Source: Rhizobium favelukesii
Lineage (GTDB): Bacteria > Pseudomonadota > Alphaproteobacteria > Rhizobiales > Rhizobiaceae
Assembly (NCBI RefSeq): GCF_000577275.2
Contig: NZ_HG916852.1
Span: 1,491,001 to 1,555,000, forward strand
DNA: 64,000 bases
Reading direction: 5' to 3'
A program made the position numbers and the translations under genes. The notes beneath the pieces are model-generated. The model was not told where the DNA came from and searched no databases. It was given only the letters and a program-made list of their open reading frames with translations. Below are positions 1-8,822 of this stretch, piece by piece. Position 1 is the stretch's first letter, and each line of letters starts with the position of its first letter.

Positions 1-488
1 TCTCCAAACTCATCGATCACGACAGTCCAGGTCTCCGATTCCACGTCCGGGTCGGTCTTCAAATAGATCATTGCAAAGAGCCCCGGCTCCTTGAGTATGC
101 CGGAGGAGTTTTCGGGCCTGATGTCGGTGACATAGGGCCTGAGATCGTTGAGTTCCTGCAACTCCACCGTCGAGGCGATGGCTGGTCCGCCGTCGCCCTG
201 CTCGATCTGTTGCAGATAGATCTTGGCCGTGCGGTCTGCTTGCCTGACAGCAAACAATTTGTAGTAGCCGTGGCGCGGTTTTGCCGGAGCGGCAGCGGGC
301 ATCACGGTCTGAGAGGCTGAAGGTGCGCGTTGGACGCCAGGCGTCGTGCCGTCGTCTTCCCAGTAGCCCGTGCTCGTCGCGAATATGATCGAAGCCGGCA
401 GGACTGGGTCGTCTGCCGCAGCGGTCCGAGCGCAGAGTGCGGGCACGGCGAGCAGCAATGCACAAAGCGTCGTTCGTCGCAGGTTCAT
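1..488 (-). CDS. Exported protein of unknown function, C-terminus outside window
   Basis: The frame starts at the ATG complementary to 486-488 and runs off the left edge, so 162 residues are visible. The N-terminus (MNLRRTTLCALLLAVPALCA) is a clear Sec signal peptide: basic start, hydrophobic core and small residues before a likely cut near residue 20-25. The mature part has no motif I recognise. It starts 3 bp after the NAD kinase stop on the same strand, so the two are probably co-transcribed. The protein probably acts in the periplasm; its function is unknown. Confidence 0.7.
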   Translation of the reverse strand, partial: MNLRRTTLCALLLAVPALCARTAAADDPVLPASIIFATSTGYWEDDGTTPGVQRAPSASQTVMPAAAPAKPRHGYYKLFAVRQADRTAKIYLQQIEQGDGGPAIASTVELQELNDLRPYVTDIRPENSSGILKEPGLFAMIYLKTDPDVESETWTVVIDEFG

Positions 489-491
489 CTC

Positions 492-1265
492 TCAGTCCTC
501 AAACTGCTCGGCAAGAATACGATCGGACCATGATCGATCAGGATCGGAGAGAATGCGCGCCGTGGTATGTTCCGATTGAGCGATGCGAATATGAAGCACC
601 GATTTCACTTCCGTGTTGTCGGCAACCGCGTTGACCGGACGTTTCTCCGCCTCGAGAATATGAATATCGACTGTCACCTTGTTGGGCAGTAGCGCGCCGC
701 GCCAACGCCGCGGCCGGAACGCGCTGACCGGAGTCATCGCCAGCAGCGGTGCGTCAAGCGGCAGGATCGGTCCGTGGGCGGAGAGGTTATAGGCCGTCGA
801 ACCCGCGGGCGTCGCCACCATCAGGCCGTCGCAGATGAGTTCGTCGAGCCGGACGACGCCGTCCACCTCGACCCGCAGCTTGGCGGCCTGGTAGGATTGC
901 CGGAACAACGACACTTCGTTGATGGCAAGGGCTGTCAAATTCGTGCCGTCCGAATTCGCCGTTGTCATCTGCAACGGGTGAAAGGCGTTTTCGACAGCCG
1001 CGCAGATTCGATCCTGCAGGTTCTCCGTTCGGTAGTCGTTCATGAGGAAGCCGACAGAGCCGCGATTCATGCCGTAGACAAGCTTGCCGGAATTCATCGT
1101 GCCGTGCAGCGTCTGCAGCATGAACCCGTCGCCACCAAGGGCGACGATGACGTCGGCATCATCAGGGGGCACGTCGCCATAAATGCCAATCAGCTCTTCC
1201 CGCGCCGCCAGCGCCTCAGTTGCCGAGGAGGCAAGGAAGGAAAGCGTCTGAAATGAACGGCCCAT
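492..1265 (-). CDS. nadK: NAD kinase
   Basis: The 257-residue product matches the bacterial NAD kinase family, which phosphorylates NAD to NADP in the cytosol using ATP or polyphosphate. It shows the GGDG motif at about residues 44-47 (VALGGDGFML), the NE motif (LAINEVSLF), and the Gly-rich stretch GSTAYNLSAHGPI that binds NAD. The length is normal for the compact alphaproteobacterial form. It is followed by an exported protein gene 3 bp downstream. The prophage attachment site lies about 200 bp upstream of its start, and the gene is intact. Confidence 0.93.
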   Translation of the reverse strand: MGRSFQTLSFLASSATEALAAREELIGIYGDVPPDDADVIVALGGDGFMLQTLHGTMNSGKLVYGMNRGSVGFLMNDYRTENLQDRICAAVENAFHPLQMTTANSDGTNLTALAINEVSLFRQSYQAAKLRVEVDGVVRLDELICDGLMVATPAGSTAYNLSAHGPILPLDAPLLAMTPVSAFRPRRWRGALLPNKVTVDIHILEAEKRPVNAVADNTEVKSVLHIRIAQSEHTTARILSDPDRSWSDRILAEQFED

Positions 1266-1479
1266 GTAATTCCTTTGTCGTATTCAACGAACGATAACAT
1301 AGTCTTGGCGTCTAGGCGCCAATAAAAGCCGATTTTGTCAAGTGCATCTGCGGCGCTGGACGGAGCCAACGTCAACTCGAAGGGTCGCATTCACGCGAAG
1401 AGCTAGCTCGCCTCGGTTCACACCGTCGGCGCAACAGCCCCAAAGTCAATGCTTAGGTAGTTCTGAGTAGAAGGAGAAG

Positions 1480-1531
1480 GATGGTGCCCCCGGCAGGGTT
1501 CGAACCCGCGACCCCCTGATTACAAATCAGG
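1480..1531 (-). repeat. attL: displaced 3' half of tRNA-Thr
   Basis: These 52 bp repeat 42092-42143 with only two mismatches (1493 and 1509). Read on the minus strand they are the anticodon arm, variable loop, T arm, 3' acceptor strand and CCA of a tRNA-Thr, with no 5' half. The identical core is the 22 bp 1510-1531. This is the copy left behind when the phage entered the 3' half of the gene, and the integrase stop codon is 16 bp away. The two mismatches with attR fall on opposite sides of the T stem and compensate each other. Confidence 0.93.
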
Positions 1532-1546
1532 ATGGAAAGCCTTATT

Positions 1547-2782
1547 TCACAGTGCCTTTACGGAGTCATGCGCCATTTGTGCGCCATCGCCGAAAATGGA
1601 TGTCGAAATCTGGTCCATGACGTTGCGATGGCTGTCGCTTGGAAAGAGGTGCGCATATCTCGACATCGTGACGGCCAGCGAGGAGTGGCCGGCGAACGTC
1701 TGGACGGTCTTTGGCTGTAGGCCAGCCTCGATCCATGTCGATATCGCGAAATGGCGAAGGGCGTGCCAATTGAAGGGCTTGAATTTCTTGCCGCCCTCTT
1801 TTGCCTTGGCGGCTGTCGTGGCCAGGAGAGGCCGGAAATCGCGCTTGAGGATGTTCTTGTGATCGAGGAACCCGCCCTTGGAATTTGGGAATACTAGATC
1901 GTCCGCCTCTGACTTATTGGCGGCTTCTTTCCACTTTCGAAGCTCGGCCAGCATCGCGGACGAGAGAGGAACCTGCCGGAGACCTGCAGTCGATTTGGTT
2001 GTGTCCTCGTTTTTGTAAGCATCGACGCGACCATCGACAGTTAGTTCACCGGCGTTGAAGGCGACGTGCTTCCAGCGGAGCGCATAGAGCTCCGATGCGC
2101 GCACGCCAGCCGAGGCCGACAAGCGCATGCGGATGGCAAGGCTTCCCGTTGCCTGGGCGAGGGCGGCAGCAAGATCCGCTTTGGACGGGGGAACGACCTT
2201 CTTGGATCCTTCTCCGCGCTTGCCAGTCACTCGGATGTTGCTGGCCGGATTGGCTGCGAGGAGATCATTGCCAACGGCATTTTGTAAAGCGCGAGAGAGG
2301 CTGCCGATAATACGGCGCGTGGTTACCACCCCGACGCCAGCGTCGCGCAATCGATCGCGGAAGTCGCCAATGACCTTAGCCGTGCACTGAGAAAGCTTAA
2401 CCGGCCCGACACCACCTTCAAAAATGATTCTCGTCTTTTCTGGCTGCTTGGCTCGATGCTCTTCGGTTGGCGCCACATAATTCCGCAGCTGCCCTTCGAC
2501 CGTTCGAAAGTAGTGCTCTGTGACGTGCTCGCCGCGGTCACGTCTGCCCGCCAGGAGATTTAAATAATCCTTCACTGCGTCATCAACGGTGGTACTCGCC
2601 GCATCTGCTCGAAACGTGCCAGCCGCTACTTGGTGTGTAACTTCGGTGCGGTGGGCCTCAGCTTCCCGCTTTCGCTCGAATTGGTTTCTGTGCCGTTTGC
2701 CAGACGCATCGGTCCAGGCAACCGTCCATGCTTCGTGGTCGCCGCTCTTGTTTACCCATCGCCGTTTAGTGATCGTTGCCAT
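1547..2782 (-). CDS. int: Tyrosine recombinase, prophage integrase
   Basis: The 411-residue protein has the layout of phage tyrosine integrases: an N-terminal arm-binding region, a SAM-like core-binding domain at about 60-190 and a catalytic domain from about 200. The catalytic set is visible: Arg228 (GVRASELYALRW), the Lys region near 258-263, HxxR at His340-Arg343 (HALRH), His366 (AGHSS) and nucleophile Tyr376 (SRYAHLF). It would integrate and excise the phage at the tRNA-Thr site. The gene is the first of the element, and its stop lies 16 bp from the attL core. Confidence 0.96.
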   Translation of the reverse strand: MATITKRRWVNKSGDHEAWTVAWTDASGKRHRNQFERKREAEAHRTEVTHQVAAGTFRADAASTTVDDAVKDYLNLLAGRRDRGEHVTEHYFRTVEGQLRNYVAPTEEHRAKQPEKTRIIFEGGVGPVKLSQCTAKVIGDFRDRLRDAGVGVVTTRRIIGSLSRALQNAVGNDLLAANPASNIRVTGKRGEGSKKVVPPSKADLAAALAQATGSLAIRMRLSASAGVRASELYALRWKHVAFNAGELTVDGRVDAYKNEDTTKSTAGLRQVPLSSAMLAELRKWKEAANKSEADDLVFPNSKGGFLDHKNILKRDFRPLLATTAAKAKEGGKKFKPFNWHALRHFAISTWIEAGLQPKTVQTFAGHSSLAVTMSRYAHLFPSDSHRNVMDQISTSIFGDGAQMAHDSVKAL

Positions 2783-2833
2783 TCATGACCCCCTGATATT
2801 GATGGCGCATGAAAGCACGACGCAAAAAAGTAA

Positions 2834-2876
2834 TCAAGGTAAAAACCTTGACATTTTTGTATGTTTACACCAATGT
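2834..2876 (+). promoter_or_regulatory. Candidate early promoter with overlapping palindrome
   Basis: Between the divergent int and excisionase-like genes lies an inverted repeat TCAAGGT-AAAA-ACCTTGA (2834-2851). Its right arm overlaps a perfect -35 box TTGACA (2848-2853). The matching -10 position (2871-2876, CAATGT) is poor, so the promoter may need an activator. The heptamer GTTTACA also occurs twice in this gap. The layout suits an operator that controls entry into the left operon; the regulator is not known. Confidence 0.4.
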
Positions 2877-2959
2877 GCTGAAAGTGAACAAGGCACAATT
2901 GTCCACGCTCAGAAATAGCACGTTTACAAAAAACCTGTCAACACTAAAGAGGAGAAAAA

Positions 2960-3175
2960 ATGCAGTCAGCAAACGATAACATTATTGAGGGCGATCTTCT
3001 GGTCGGAGCCAAGGCAATTGCAAGGTTCCTCGGCATCACCCAGCGCCAGGCCTACCGCCTTACAACCGACCGCATTATCCCAAGCATGAAGCTTGGCGGC
3101 ACCGTCGCCGCGCGCCGCTCATCGTTGGTTCGATGGATGTCTGAAGCTGAAGCTCAGGCGGCCAGAGCCGCCTAA
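2960..3175 (+). CDS. Excisionase-like helix-turn-helix protein
   Basis: The 71-residue protein fits the small MerR-like/AlpA excisionase fold: ALA-type helix (ARFLGITQRQAYRL), a wing with IPSMKLGGTVAARRSSL and a final helix (RWMSEAEAQAA). Such proteins bind beside att sites to steer the integrase towards excision or act as small regulators. A good Shine-Dalgarno (AGAGGAGAAAAA) precedes the ATG. It is divergent from int and first of the left operon. Residues 4-7 are ANDN, a motif shared with other proteins of this phage. Confidence 0.7.
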   Translation: MQSANDNIIEGDLLVGAKAIARFLGITQRQAYRLTTDRIIPSMKLGGTVAARRSSLVRWMSEAEAQAARAA

Positions 3176-3235
3176 TCACTCATCTGAAAACTTAACTGCT
3201 AAGCCGACCGGCCGAGCGCCGGCGAAGGAGGAAAT

Positions 3236-3652
3236 ATGCACGCAGAAATCAAAGGGCCGTCGCTTGCAGATGTGCTCGCATTCACGATGATCGAAAAGGC
3301 CGCTGACGTAGCTCGTGTCGAGCGTGCCGTAGCTCACCGGATGTCCGTGGTACGCGGGTGGGTGGGCTGGCGGGTGATAGCAACCGAGATGGACGAGGAC
3401 GAGGACGATCTGTGGCGGGTCAAGGTATTCTGCGATCCGATCGGTGGCGGCCACCGCGAACTGGCGGTCTTCCAGTTTCTTGTGAGCCATGGCACCAAGC
3501 GTCGCTCACACCGGTTCGAAAGCTTCGTTGCCGCGTGTGGCCTGAAGGCGATCAGTGACACCGACGACCTGAATAGCAGGTACTTCGCGACAAAGGATGG
3601 AGGCCGGACGGCTGCTGACTTTGGCTCCCTGACAAACGCTATAGTCGCTTAA
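3236..3652 (+). CDS. Unknown phage early protein, 138 aa
   Basis: I do not recognise this family. The start at 3236 has a strong ribosome site (AAGGAGGAAAT). The protein begins with a helical part (ADVLAFTMIEKAADVARVERAVAHR), followed by a beta-rich acidic segment with MDEDEDDLWRVKVFCDP and a C-terminal region without clear motif. It lies between the excisionase-like and replication genes on the same strand with short gaps, so a role in early phage regulation or replication is an inference from position only. Confidence 0.65.
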   Translation: MHAEIKGPSLADVLAFTMIEKAADVARVERAVAHRMSVVRGWVGWRVIATEMDEDEDDLWRVKVFCDPIGGGHRELAVFQFLVSHGTKRRSHRFESFVAACGLKAISDTDDLNSRYFATKDGGRTAADFGSLTNAIVA

Positions 3653-3703
3653 TCAATGAGAGTTCTTTCTCTGTCACCCGCCACCAATCCAGGCGGCGGG
3701 TCG

Positions 3704-3937
3704 ATGAAGGTGGTCGCCACATTCGATCTGCAGTTGACCCCCGACATCGCCGTCTACGGCATGCGCCTTCTTCGAGCGCCAAACGGAGATCACGTCTCGT
3801 ATGCCCCAACCGCATTGGGTGGTCGCCGATCGGTGACATTTGGCCGGTCTCTCGCTGAAACTATCACCGCCGCAGCCCTCAAGACACTAACGGAGCACGA
3901 CACTGCACATGGCGCCACTTCCCAAAAGCAAAAATGA
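3704..3937 (+). CDS. Unknown small phage early protein
   Basis: The frame is open from 3656 (93 aa), but I prefer the start at 3704, because the ordered part begins just after it with VVATFDLQLTPDIAVYGMRL. The preferred product has 77 residues and no family I recognise. Its end overlaps the next gene by 29 bp in another frame, which suggests translational coupling with the primase-like protein and a possible accessory role in replication. The start choice is uncertain. Confidence 0.55.
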   Translation: MKVVATFDLQLTPDIAVYGMRLLRAPNGDHVSYAPTALGGRRSVTFGRSLAETITAAALKTLTEHDTAHGATSQKQK

Positions 3938-6257
3938 GCCTACCGTCGCCTCATTCGACGAGCCTGCGATCCGTGAACATGTCGAGATGCTTCACTCTCT
4001 GGCCGCCGGTCTGGATGGTCTTCTCGTTGTGTCGACGTACCACGCCAATCCGACAGGCGAAACAGACACTCCGGGGATCGTCACGCACCATCGTATTGGT
4101 GATGTCGAAGGCATGGTCGACTCCATTCTCTCCCACGCAGAGACACCCAACGCGAACATCTTCACTGGCCTTCACGTGATGCGTCGCGGGGTTGCTGTGG
4201 GTAAGCGCGGAACTGAAGCAGACATTCTGGCCACGCTCGGCTTCGTCGTCGACCTCGACGCGGATACTGGTAAGATCGGCGATATGCCGATAGAGCCGAG
4301 TCTTGCCTTGGAAACGTCCAGCGGCAACTTTCAGCCATTCGTCTTGCTCGATCGGCCAATTGCGCCAGGTGCAGCGAAGCCATTGGCTGCAGCGCTTAAG
4401 CGCGCGACTGGCAGCGATCATGGAACGGGTGACGTGGCCCATGTCTGGCGCATCCCGGGAACACTGAACTGGCCGAACAAGAAGAAACTCGAACGCGGAC
4501 GCTCTCCCGAGCCTGTGGCAGTAACGGTCGATCTACGTTGGGATGGCAGCCTTACGAGCGTTGATGACCTAAGCGCCGCGCTCGAGCCATGGATGACTGC
4601 ACCTGCAAGTCCCTCAGCGGTGACAATCGGGGATCTACCAGCGCTGGACGGTGTCGAGATTTCCGACCGGGCGGCCGAGTTGCTCGCGTCCAACGACGTC
4701 GGTGATCGTTCGGCTTGGGCCTCAAAGGTCATCGAACAGTTGGCATTCGACGGCCTTACTGCGGAGCACGCGTGCGCCGCTTTCCTGTCGGCGACCGGTG
4801 ACTGGTTCAAGCGCTACGAGAGCAAGGATCCTACGAAGGACTTTGAGCGGATCTGGGGAAAGTTCGCGCTACCGATGATCGAGGCTCGCGAAGAGCAAGC
4901 CGAGGTAGCTCGCCAGTTCGTAGCGAAGGCAACCGCTAGACGCGCTCCGGTCGCGGCCAATGACAACGTGCCGGTAACGGACACGCCAGCGATGCACCCC
5001 AATCCGTTCACCCCACAGGCGGCTGGCGGGCTGCTGGAGAAGATAGCGACATGGGTGAACGATACGGCCATCGTCCCTGTGCCCGAGCTATCGCTGGCCG
5101 CCGCAATTGCTCTTATGGCCGGCTGCTTTGGCAAGATGGCGATCGGGCCCACCAACGCCGGCGTGAATGTCTATTTCGCAACGCTGCTAGCGACGGCCGG
5201 CGGTAAAGGGCACCCTCCTAAAGCAATCCGTACTCTAGGAGATCTCTGCGGAGCCCAGGGCGCGGTTAGTAACGGAGATCCGACCAGTTATGCTGCGATC
5301 GAGCGGATGCTACGAAAGAGCAGTTCCACGGTCGTCACGATGGACGAGTTCGGCGTGACGCTTCAGGACATCAACGGCCGCAATCAGAACTCTGCTTCAG
5401 CCTCAATCCGGAAGATGCTGCTAGCGATCTACGACCAGTCGAACTCGGTTTTTGACGGCCGCATATATGCCAGCAGCGAGACGAAGAAGGATGATGGCCC
5501 AATCGTTGGACCGGCACTCACGGTTCTTGCGATGACGACGCCGTCGACCTTGTACGCAGGGTTGTCAGCTGCTTCCGTGTCGGACGGCTTCATCAACCGC
5601 TTCGTGTTCGTCACTGGGGCGCGGGATGAAGGGGGTATTAGGCCGCCGCGTCTCGATGTCGACCTGAAGCCACCCGCCCACCTTGTCGCATCGTTGCAGA
5701 ACGCCATCACGGGTTTCCCGAAGTCCGGCAAGCCTGGCGCCAAGTACAAGGTCGGATTTGAAGGCGGCGAGGGTGGTGCAGCCTACAGGCGTTGGGGTGA
5801 GATTTTCATGTGGCAGCACCGCCCTGGTTGGGATGAAATCTACAACGACATCAACGGTCGCGCTGCGGAGAACACCGTACGCTTAGCAACAATCCGCGCG
5901 ATCAGTCGCGACGCCCGTTCACCTGCGATAACACTTGAAGATGTCGAGTGGGCTTGGGCTGTTGTCTTCCGGTCAATCGATCTAATCGCCAAGGGCGTAA
6001 GCCGTCACATGTCATCCAGCCCCGCCGAGGCTTTGCGCAAATGTATCGTTGAGATCCTGCGCGAGGCGCCCGAGCAGACCATGGCATATTCCACCCTTCT
6101 GCGGCGCAGGGGCGTCCGCGGGTCCGACCTATGGGAGGTTGATAGCGCACTGACATACCTGATGGAGAGCCGCGAAATCGGGATCATTGGTCGCCCGAAA
6201 CCAGGTGCCGGAAGCAAGTTTCAGCTGCTCGATTTGGCAACGGAAACGGCAACGTAG
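3909..6257 (+). CDS. Primase/helicase-like replication protein
   Basis: The 782-residue protein combines two parts. The N-terminal 340 residues resemble plasmid RepB-type or archaeo-eukaryotic-type primases: an acidic DLDAD cluster at 115-119 and HVWRIPGTLNWPN near 178-190. Residues about 360-700 resemble DUF3987-type P-loop ATPases, with a variant Walker A (GGKGHPPKA near 430) that lacks the usual Ser/Thr after GK, and a Walker B (VVTMDEFG near 475). The linker carries ANDN at 350-353. It probably primes and unwinds phage DNA at the repeat cluster just downstream. The exact biochemical activity is inferred. Confidence 0.78.
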   Translation: MAPLPKSKNEPTVASFDEPAIREHVEMLHSLAAGLDGLLVVSTYHANPTGETDTPGIVTHHRIGDVEGMVDSILSHAETPNANIFTGLHVMRRGVAVGKRGTEADILATLGFVVDLDADTGKIGDMPIEPSLALETSSGNFQPFVLLDRPIAPGAAKPLAAALKRATGSDHGTGDVAHVWRIPGTLNWPNKKKLERGRSPEPVAVTVDLRWDGSLTSVDDLSAALEPWMTAPASPSAVTIGDLPALDGVEISDRAAELLASNDVGDRSAWASKVIEQLAFDGLTAEHACAAFLSATGDWFKRYESKDPTKDFERIWGKFALPMIEAREEQAEVARQFVAKATARRAPVAANDNVPVTDTPAMHPNPFTPQAAGGLLEKIATWVNDTAIVPVPELSLAAAIALMAGCFGKMAIGPTNAGVNVYFATLLATAGGKGHPPKAIRTLGDLCGAQGAVSNGDPTSYAAIERMLRKSSSTVVTMDEFGVTLQDINGRNQNSASASIRKMLLAIYDQSNSVFDGRIYASSETKKDDGPIVGPALTVLAMTTPSTLYAGLSAASVSDGFINRFVFVTGARDEGGIRPPRLDVDLKPPAHLVASLQNAITGFPKSGKPGAKYKVGFEGGEGGAAYRRWGEIFMWQHRPGWDEIYNDINGRAAENTVRLATIRAISRDARSPAITLEDVEWAWAVVFRSIDLIAKGVSRHMSSSPAEALRKCIVEILREAPEQTMAYSTLLRRRGVRGSDLWEVDSALTYLMESREIGIIGRPKPGAGSKFQLLDLATETAT

Positions 6258-6463
6258 CAACGGCTCAAAGCCTCATCCCTTGCATAGTGGCAACGGTTGC
6301 CATTCATTGCAACCATATGGCAACAGAAAAGACTATATATATCAATAACATATATATATTTTTCTTCTCTATTGCCACATTGCCAAGATGCTTTTGAAAT
6401 TGGTTTTTTCCCGTATCTGCCCCTGTCTGAATCCATGTTGGCAATGTGGCAATACGGCAATGG
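6234..6463. repeat. GGCAA repeat cluster with AT-rich core, candidate origin
   Basis: At least ten copies of GGCAA or its complement TTGCC lie between the end of the primase gene and 6463. They include a palindrome TGGCAAC-G-GTTGCCA (6288-6302), TGGCAAC at 6318-6324, and a perfect 16-bp inverted repeat: ATTGCCACATTGCCAA at 6371-6386 and its complement at 6438-6453. A run of A and T with two TATATATAT tracts (about 6332-6370) sits between them. Iterons beside a DNA-unwinding element after a replication gene are typical of replication origins. Regulation of the downstream genes is the other possibility. Confidence 0.6.
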
Positions 6464-6481
6464 CGTTCAATTGGAGGGTTT

Positions 6482-6916
6482 ATGATCAGAACACGAGTTC
6501 AGAATATCGGCGGACCGTTCCCCGGCAAGGGAGCGGCCCCCAGTATGGCACACGACAAGATTCTGCCTCGCGGCCAGCGGGCAGGGTTCGAAAAGCTCAA
6601 CGACGTGGCGGCAATGCGCCCCACGATAACGGATGCCGGCAGCCTTATGGCTGCGAATGACAACACGCCAAAGCCAGAAGCCACGCCGACTTGGTCAAAC
6701 AAAGAACTGCGCTTGACCAAAGCACAGGCGGATTTTCTGGGCAGCGGCCGCAACAGCGTTCATCAACGTGTCGACGATCGGACGCAGTTGATCCTCGAGT
6801 CCCGCAAGATGTTTGGGCCATGGAAACCGAACGGCGACGGCACCTACAGCTTGCCGCTTTCAGCAAAGGGCGAGGCGGCTTTACGGCGCCATCACAATCG
6901 GAAAACGAGGGGATGA
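6482..6916 (+). CDS. Unknown phage protein, 144 aa
   Basis: I chose the ATG at 6482 because TTGGAGGGTTT lies just upstream; an ATG at 6446 would lie inside the repeat cluster. The protein is basic, with a Gly/Pro-rich N-terminus, ANDN at 58-62 followed by a Pro-rich linker, and a C-terminal region of about 75 residues with WSNKELRLTKAQADFL and WKPNGDGTYSLPLSAKGEAALRR-like pattern, perhaps a small DNA-binding domain. The stop overlaps the next start (ATGA). Function unknown. Confidence 0.65.
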   Translation: MIRTRVQNIGGPFPGKGAAPSMAHDKILPRGQRAGFEKLNDVAAMRPTITDAGSLMAANDNTPKPEATPTWSNKELRLTKAQADFLGSGRNSVHQRVDDRTQLILESRKMFGPWKPNGDGTYSLPLSAKGEAALRRHHNRKTRG

Positions 6917-8046
6917 AAATGGAACGCAGCACCGCAGAGCATCGCGCAGCCGTCGAAGCATGGCGGGCCTCGGCTCCCAAGCATGACCATGAAATTTTCG
7001 GCCGAAAACTGAAGACTGAGAAGCCAAGGCACAAGGACCTGTCCCAGCTGTCAGCCTTGCTGGCAATGCGTAGCCGCGCGGTCGGCGTTGCTGAGGGTGT
7101 GGAAGAAGCGGCCGAAATCCCGACAATCTCGACCAATTGGCGCATCGTTGCTGCAAATGACAACCAGCCGCCGGAAGAAGATGAGGGTTTCGGAACCGAA
7201 CGAGCAGTAGAATACGAGCCAAGTCTTGATCTGTTGGAAGCCGAGATTGAACACCTGCCTGTTCGCCATCGCGTCGAGCCAATGGTCCGCGGTGGTCGAA
7301 GTGATCGCGAGGTTCACGCCATCCCGGTTGATGGTGATGTGGCATACGGCACCCACGTCGATGAAGACGACAAGCCGCACAAAGTGATCGTCCGCATCGG
7401 TCGCCTTCGCTTCAGCGACGGCTCACAAACCGAGAAGGGACACAAGCTCGTCATGGACAAGGTCGTCAACACTGACCTCAAAATGCCAGTGGGATCGATG
7501 CTCGGCAGCCGCGAGAAGTCAACTCGTGACCGCGGCGGCGAAGACGACACATCCGGTAGCAACGCTCACTATCGCTGGATCGTAAAAGGTCGCGTTGCCA
7601 CTCCGGCCAAGCTCCACCCCACCAAGGACCAGCGTGTCGAGATCTCGAAGGCCCAGGCGCGACAGATTATTGCCGACGCAATGGCCAAAACTGATGTCGT
7701 GATCACGAAATGCCCCGACGGGTTCCCCTACGGGCCAACCAACCTCCGTCAGCTATTTATCGGTGGTCGGAAAGGCAAGAAGGGCGAATCGGGGTCACAG
7801 GCATGGGCGGATATCTTCACGGAAAAAGAAAACCGCGATGCATTCACTCGCGGACTCGATGCGATGCAGGAGAAGCACGTTCGAGTTCTAACTGAAGCGA
7901 TGACGGCAAAAAGCCTCAGTGCGCTTGGAGAGGCACGCGGTTACCGTGGCCGCCACGCGGTTGATGCCGGGCGTCGTCTTCTTCGGGCAGCAAACGACAA
8001 CTTTACGGAAGCGATGAAGCTCGCGGAGTTTGCTGCGGAGGCGTGA
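6913..8046 (+). CDS. Unknown phage protein with SsrA-tag-like C-terminus
   Basis: The start at 6913 overlaps the previous stop as ATGA; 377 residues follow. No domain is recognised. The N-terminal third is helical and charged. The region at about 100-330 is beta-rich with a Lys/Gly loop (GGRKGKKGESG). ANDN occurs twice: at residues 81-84 and at 360-363. The last 19 residues, AANDNFTEAMKLAEFAAEA, resemble an alphaproteobacterial SsrA degradation tag (Caulobacter: AANDNFAEEFAVAA). This suggests that the protein is turned over by ClpXP with the SspB adaptor. It is the last gene of the early operon. Confidence 0.7.
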   Translation: MKMERSTAEHRAAVEAWRASAPKHDHEIFGRKLKTEKPRHKDLSQLSALLAMRSRAVGVAEGVEEAAEIPTISTNWRIVAANDNQPPEEDEGFGTERAVEYEPSLDLLEAEIEHLPVRHRVEPMVRGGRSDREVHAIPVDGDVAYGTHVDEDDKPHKVIVRIGRLRFSDGSQTEKGHKLVMDKVVNTDLKMPVGSMLGSREKSTRDRGGEDDTSGSNAHYRWIVKGRVATPAKLHPTKDQRVEISKAQARQIIADAMAKTDVVITKCPDGFPYGPTNLRQLFIGGRKGKKGESGSQAWADIFTEKENRDAFTRGLDAMQEKHVRVLTEAMTAKSLSALGEARGYRGRHAVDAGRRLLRAANDNFTEAMKLAEFAAEA

Positions 8047-8822
8047 GGGAAGTTTCTCGCAACTCATCCCCCTATAAAGGTGAAGGGGATGGTGAAGGCC
8101 ATCCCTCATCCTTTCCGGGCGCACAGATTGGTTGCGACGGACGCTCGGCCAGTGATGAGCCGGGCGTAACTATTGGCAAGGCAGGGCTTTGTACACCTTG
8201 CAAAGGCACCTAGAGCAACGCTCCGGCCGTTCCTGCCTTTCGCATGAGCATCCTAGTCCTCTGGCCTGGCGAACTACGGTTGCGCCATGTTCATGCCTAA
8301 CATCCTGAAGCAACAGGAGGGCGCCACTGACGAGTGGTGGCCGGATGCAATCCCATTGCCCACCCACGGCACGATGCTTGCGGCGTGGACGCGGCATTCC
8401 GTTGGGCAACCCCATTACCATGGCGCCGCCTCCTCCGGCGACGTGGTAATCGTGCGGCCGCTCCGCTGCGATGTGCGGTGTTGAGCGGCCGCTTTCGGTT
8501 TCTGGTGCTACCTTTGGCGTTACGATTACGTGTCAAATGGTTAACGTGTTGCACACATTCTGCGTCTCGTCGCGTCAGATGCGTTTAGTCAACGGACATC
8601 ACCTGCGACAATAATGCGTTTGAATTTCGCGCGTTTAATTGCGTCTACATGTGTAGGTTATATTGACGCCGGCCAGAATCTGAACCATATCTCATTACGA
8701 ACTACAGGCGGTTCCGCGTGCGCTTGGATCCTTCGTCCCGTCGGCAGGATAGATTTCCTGGGGGTTGAAACGGTCGCAAAGCGGATATGGCTACCGACGC
8801 CAGAAGGTGGAGTTCGCTTCCA
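8047..8822. other. Accessory stretch without a convincing gene
   Basis: This 776-bp stretch has lower GC and short open frames with no ribosome sites that I trust. It opens with overlapping stem-loops: ATCCCC pairs with GGGGAT, and GGGATGG pairs with CCATCCC (about 8067-8107). Neither has a U tract, so these may end or process the early transcript. I see no tRNA, no repeat array and no recognisable gene remnant in the rest. Confidence 0.5.
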
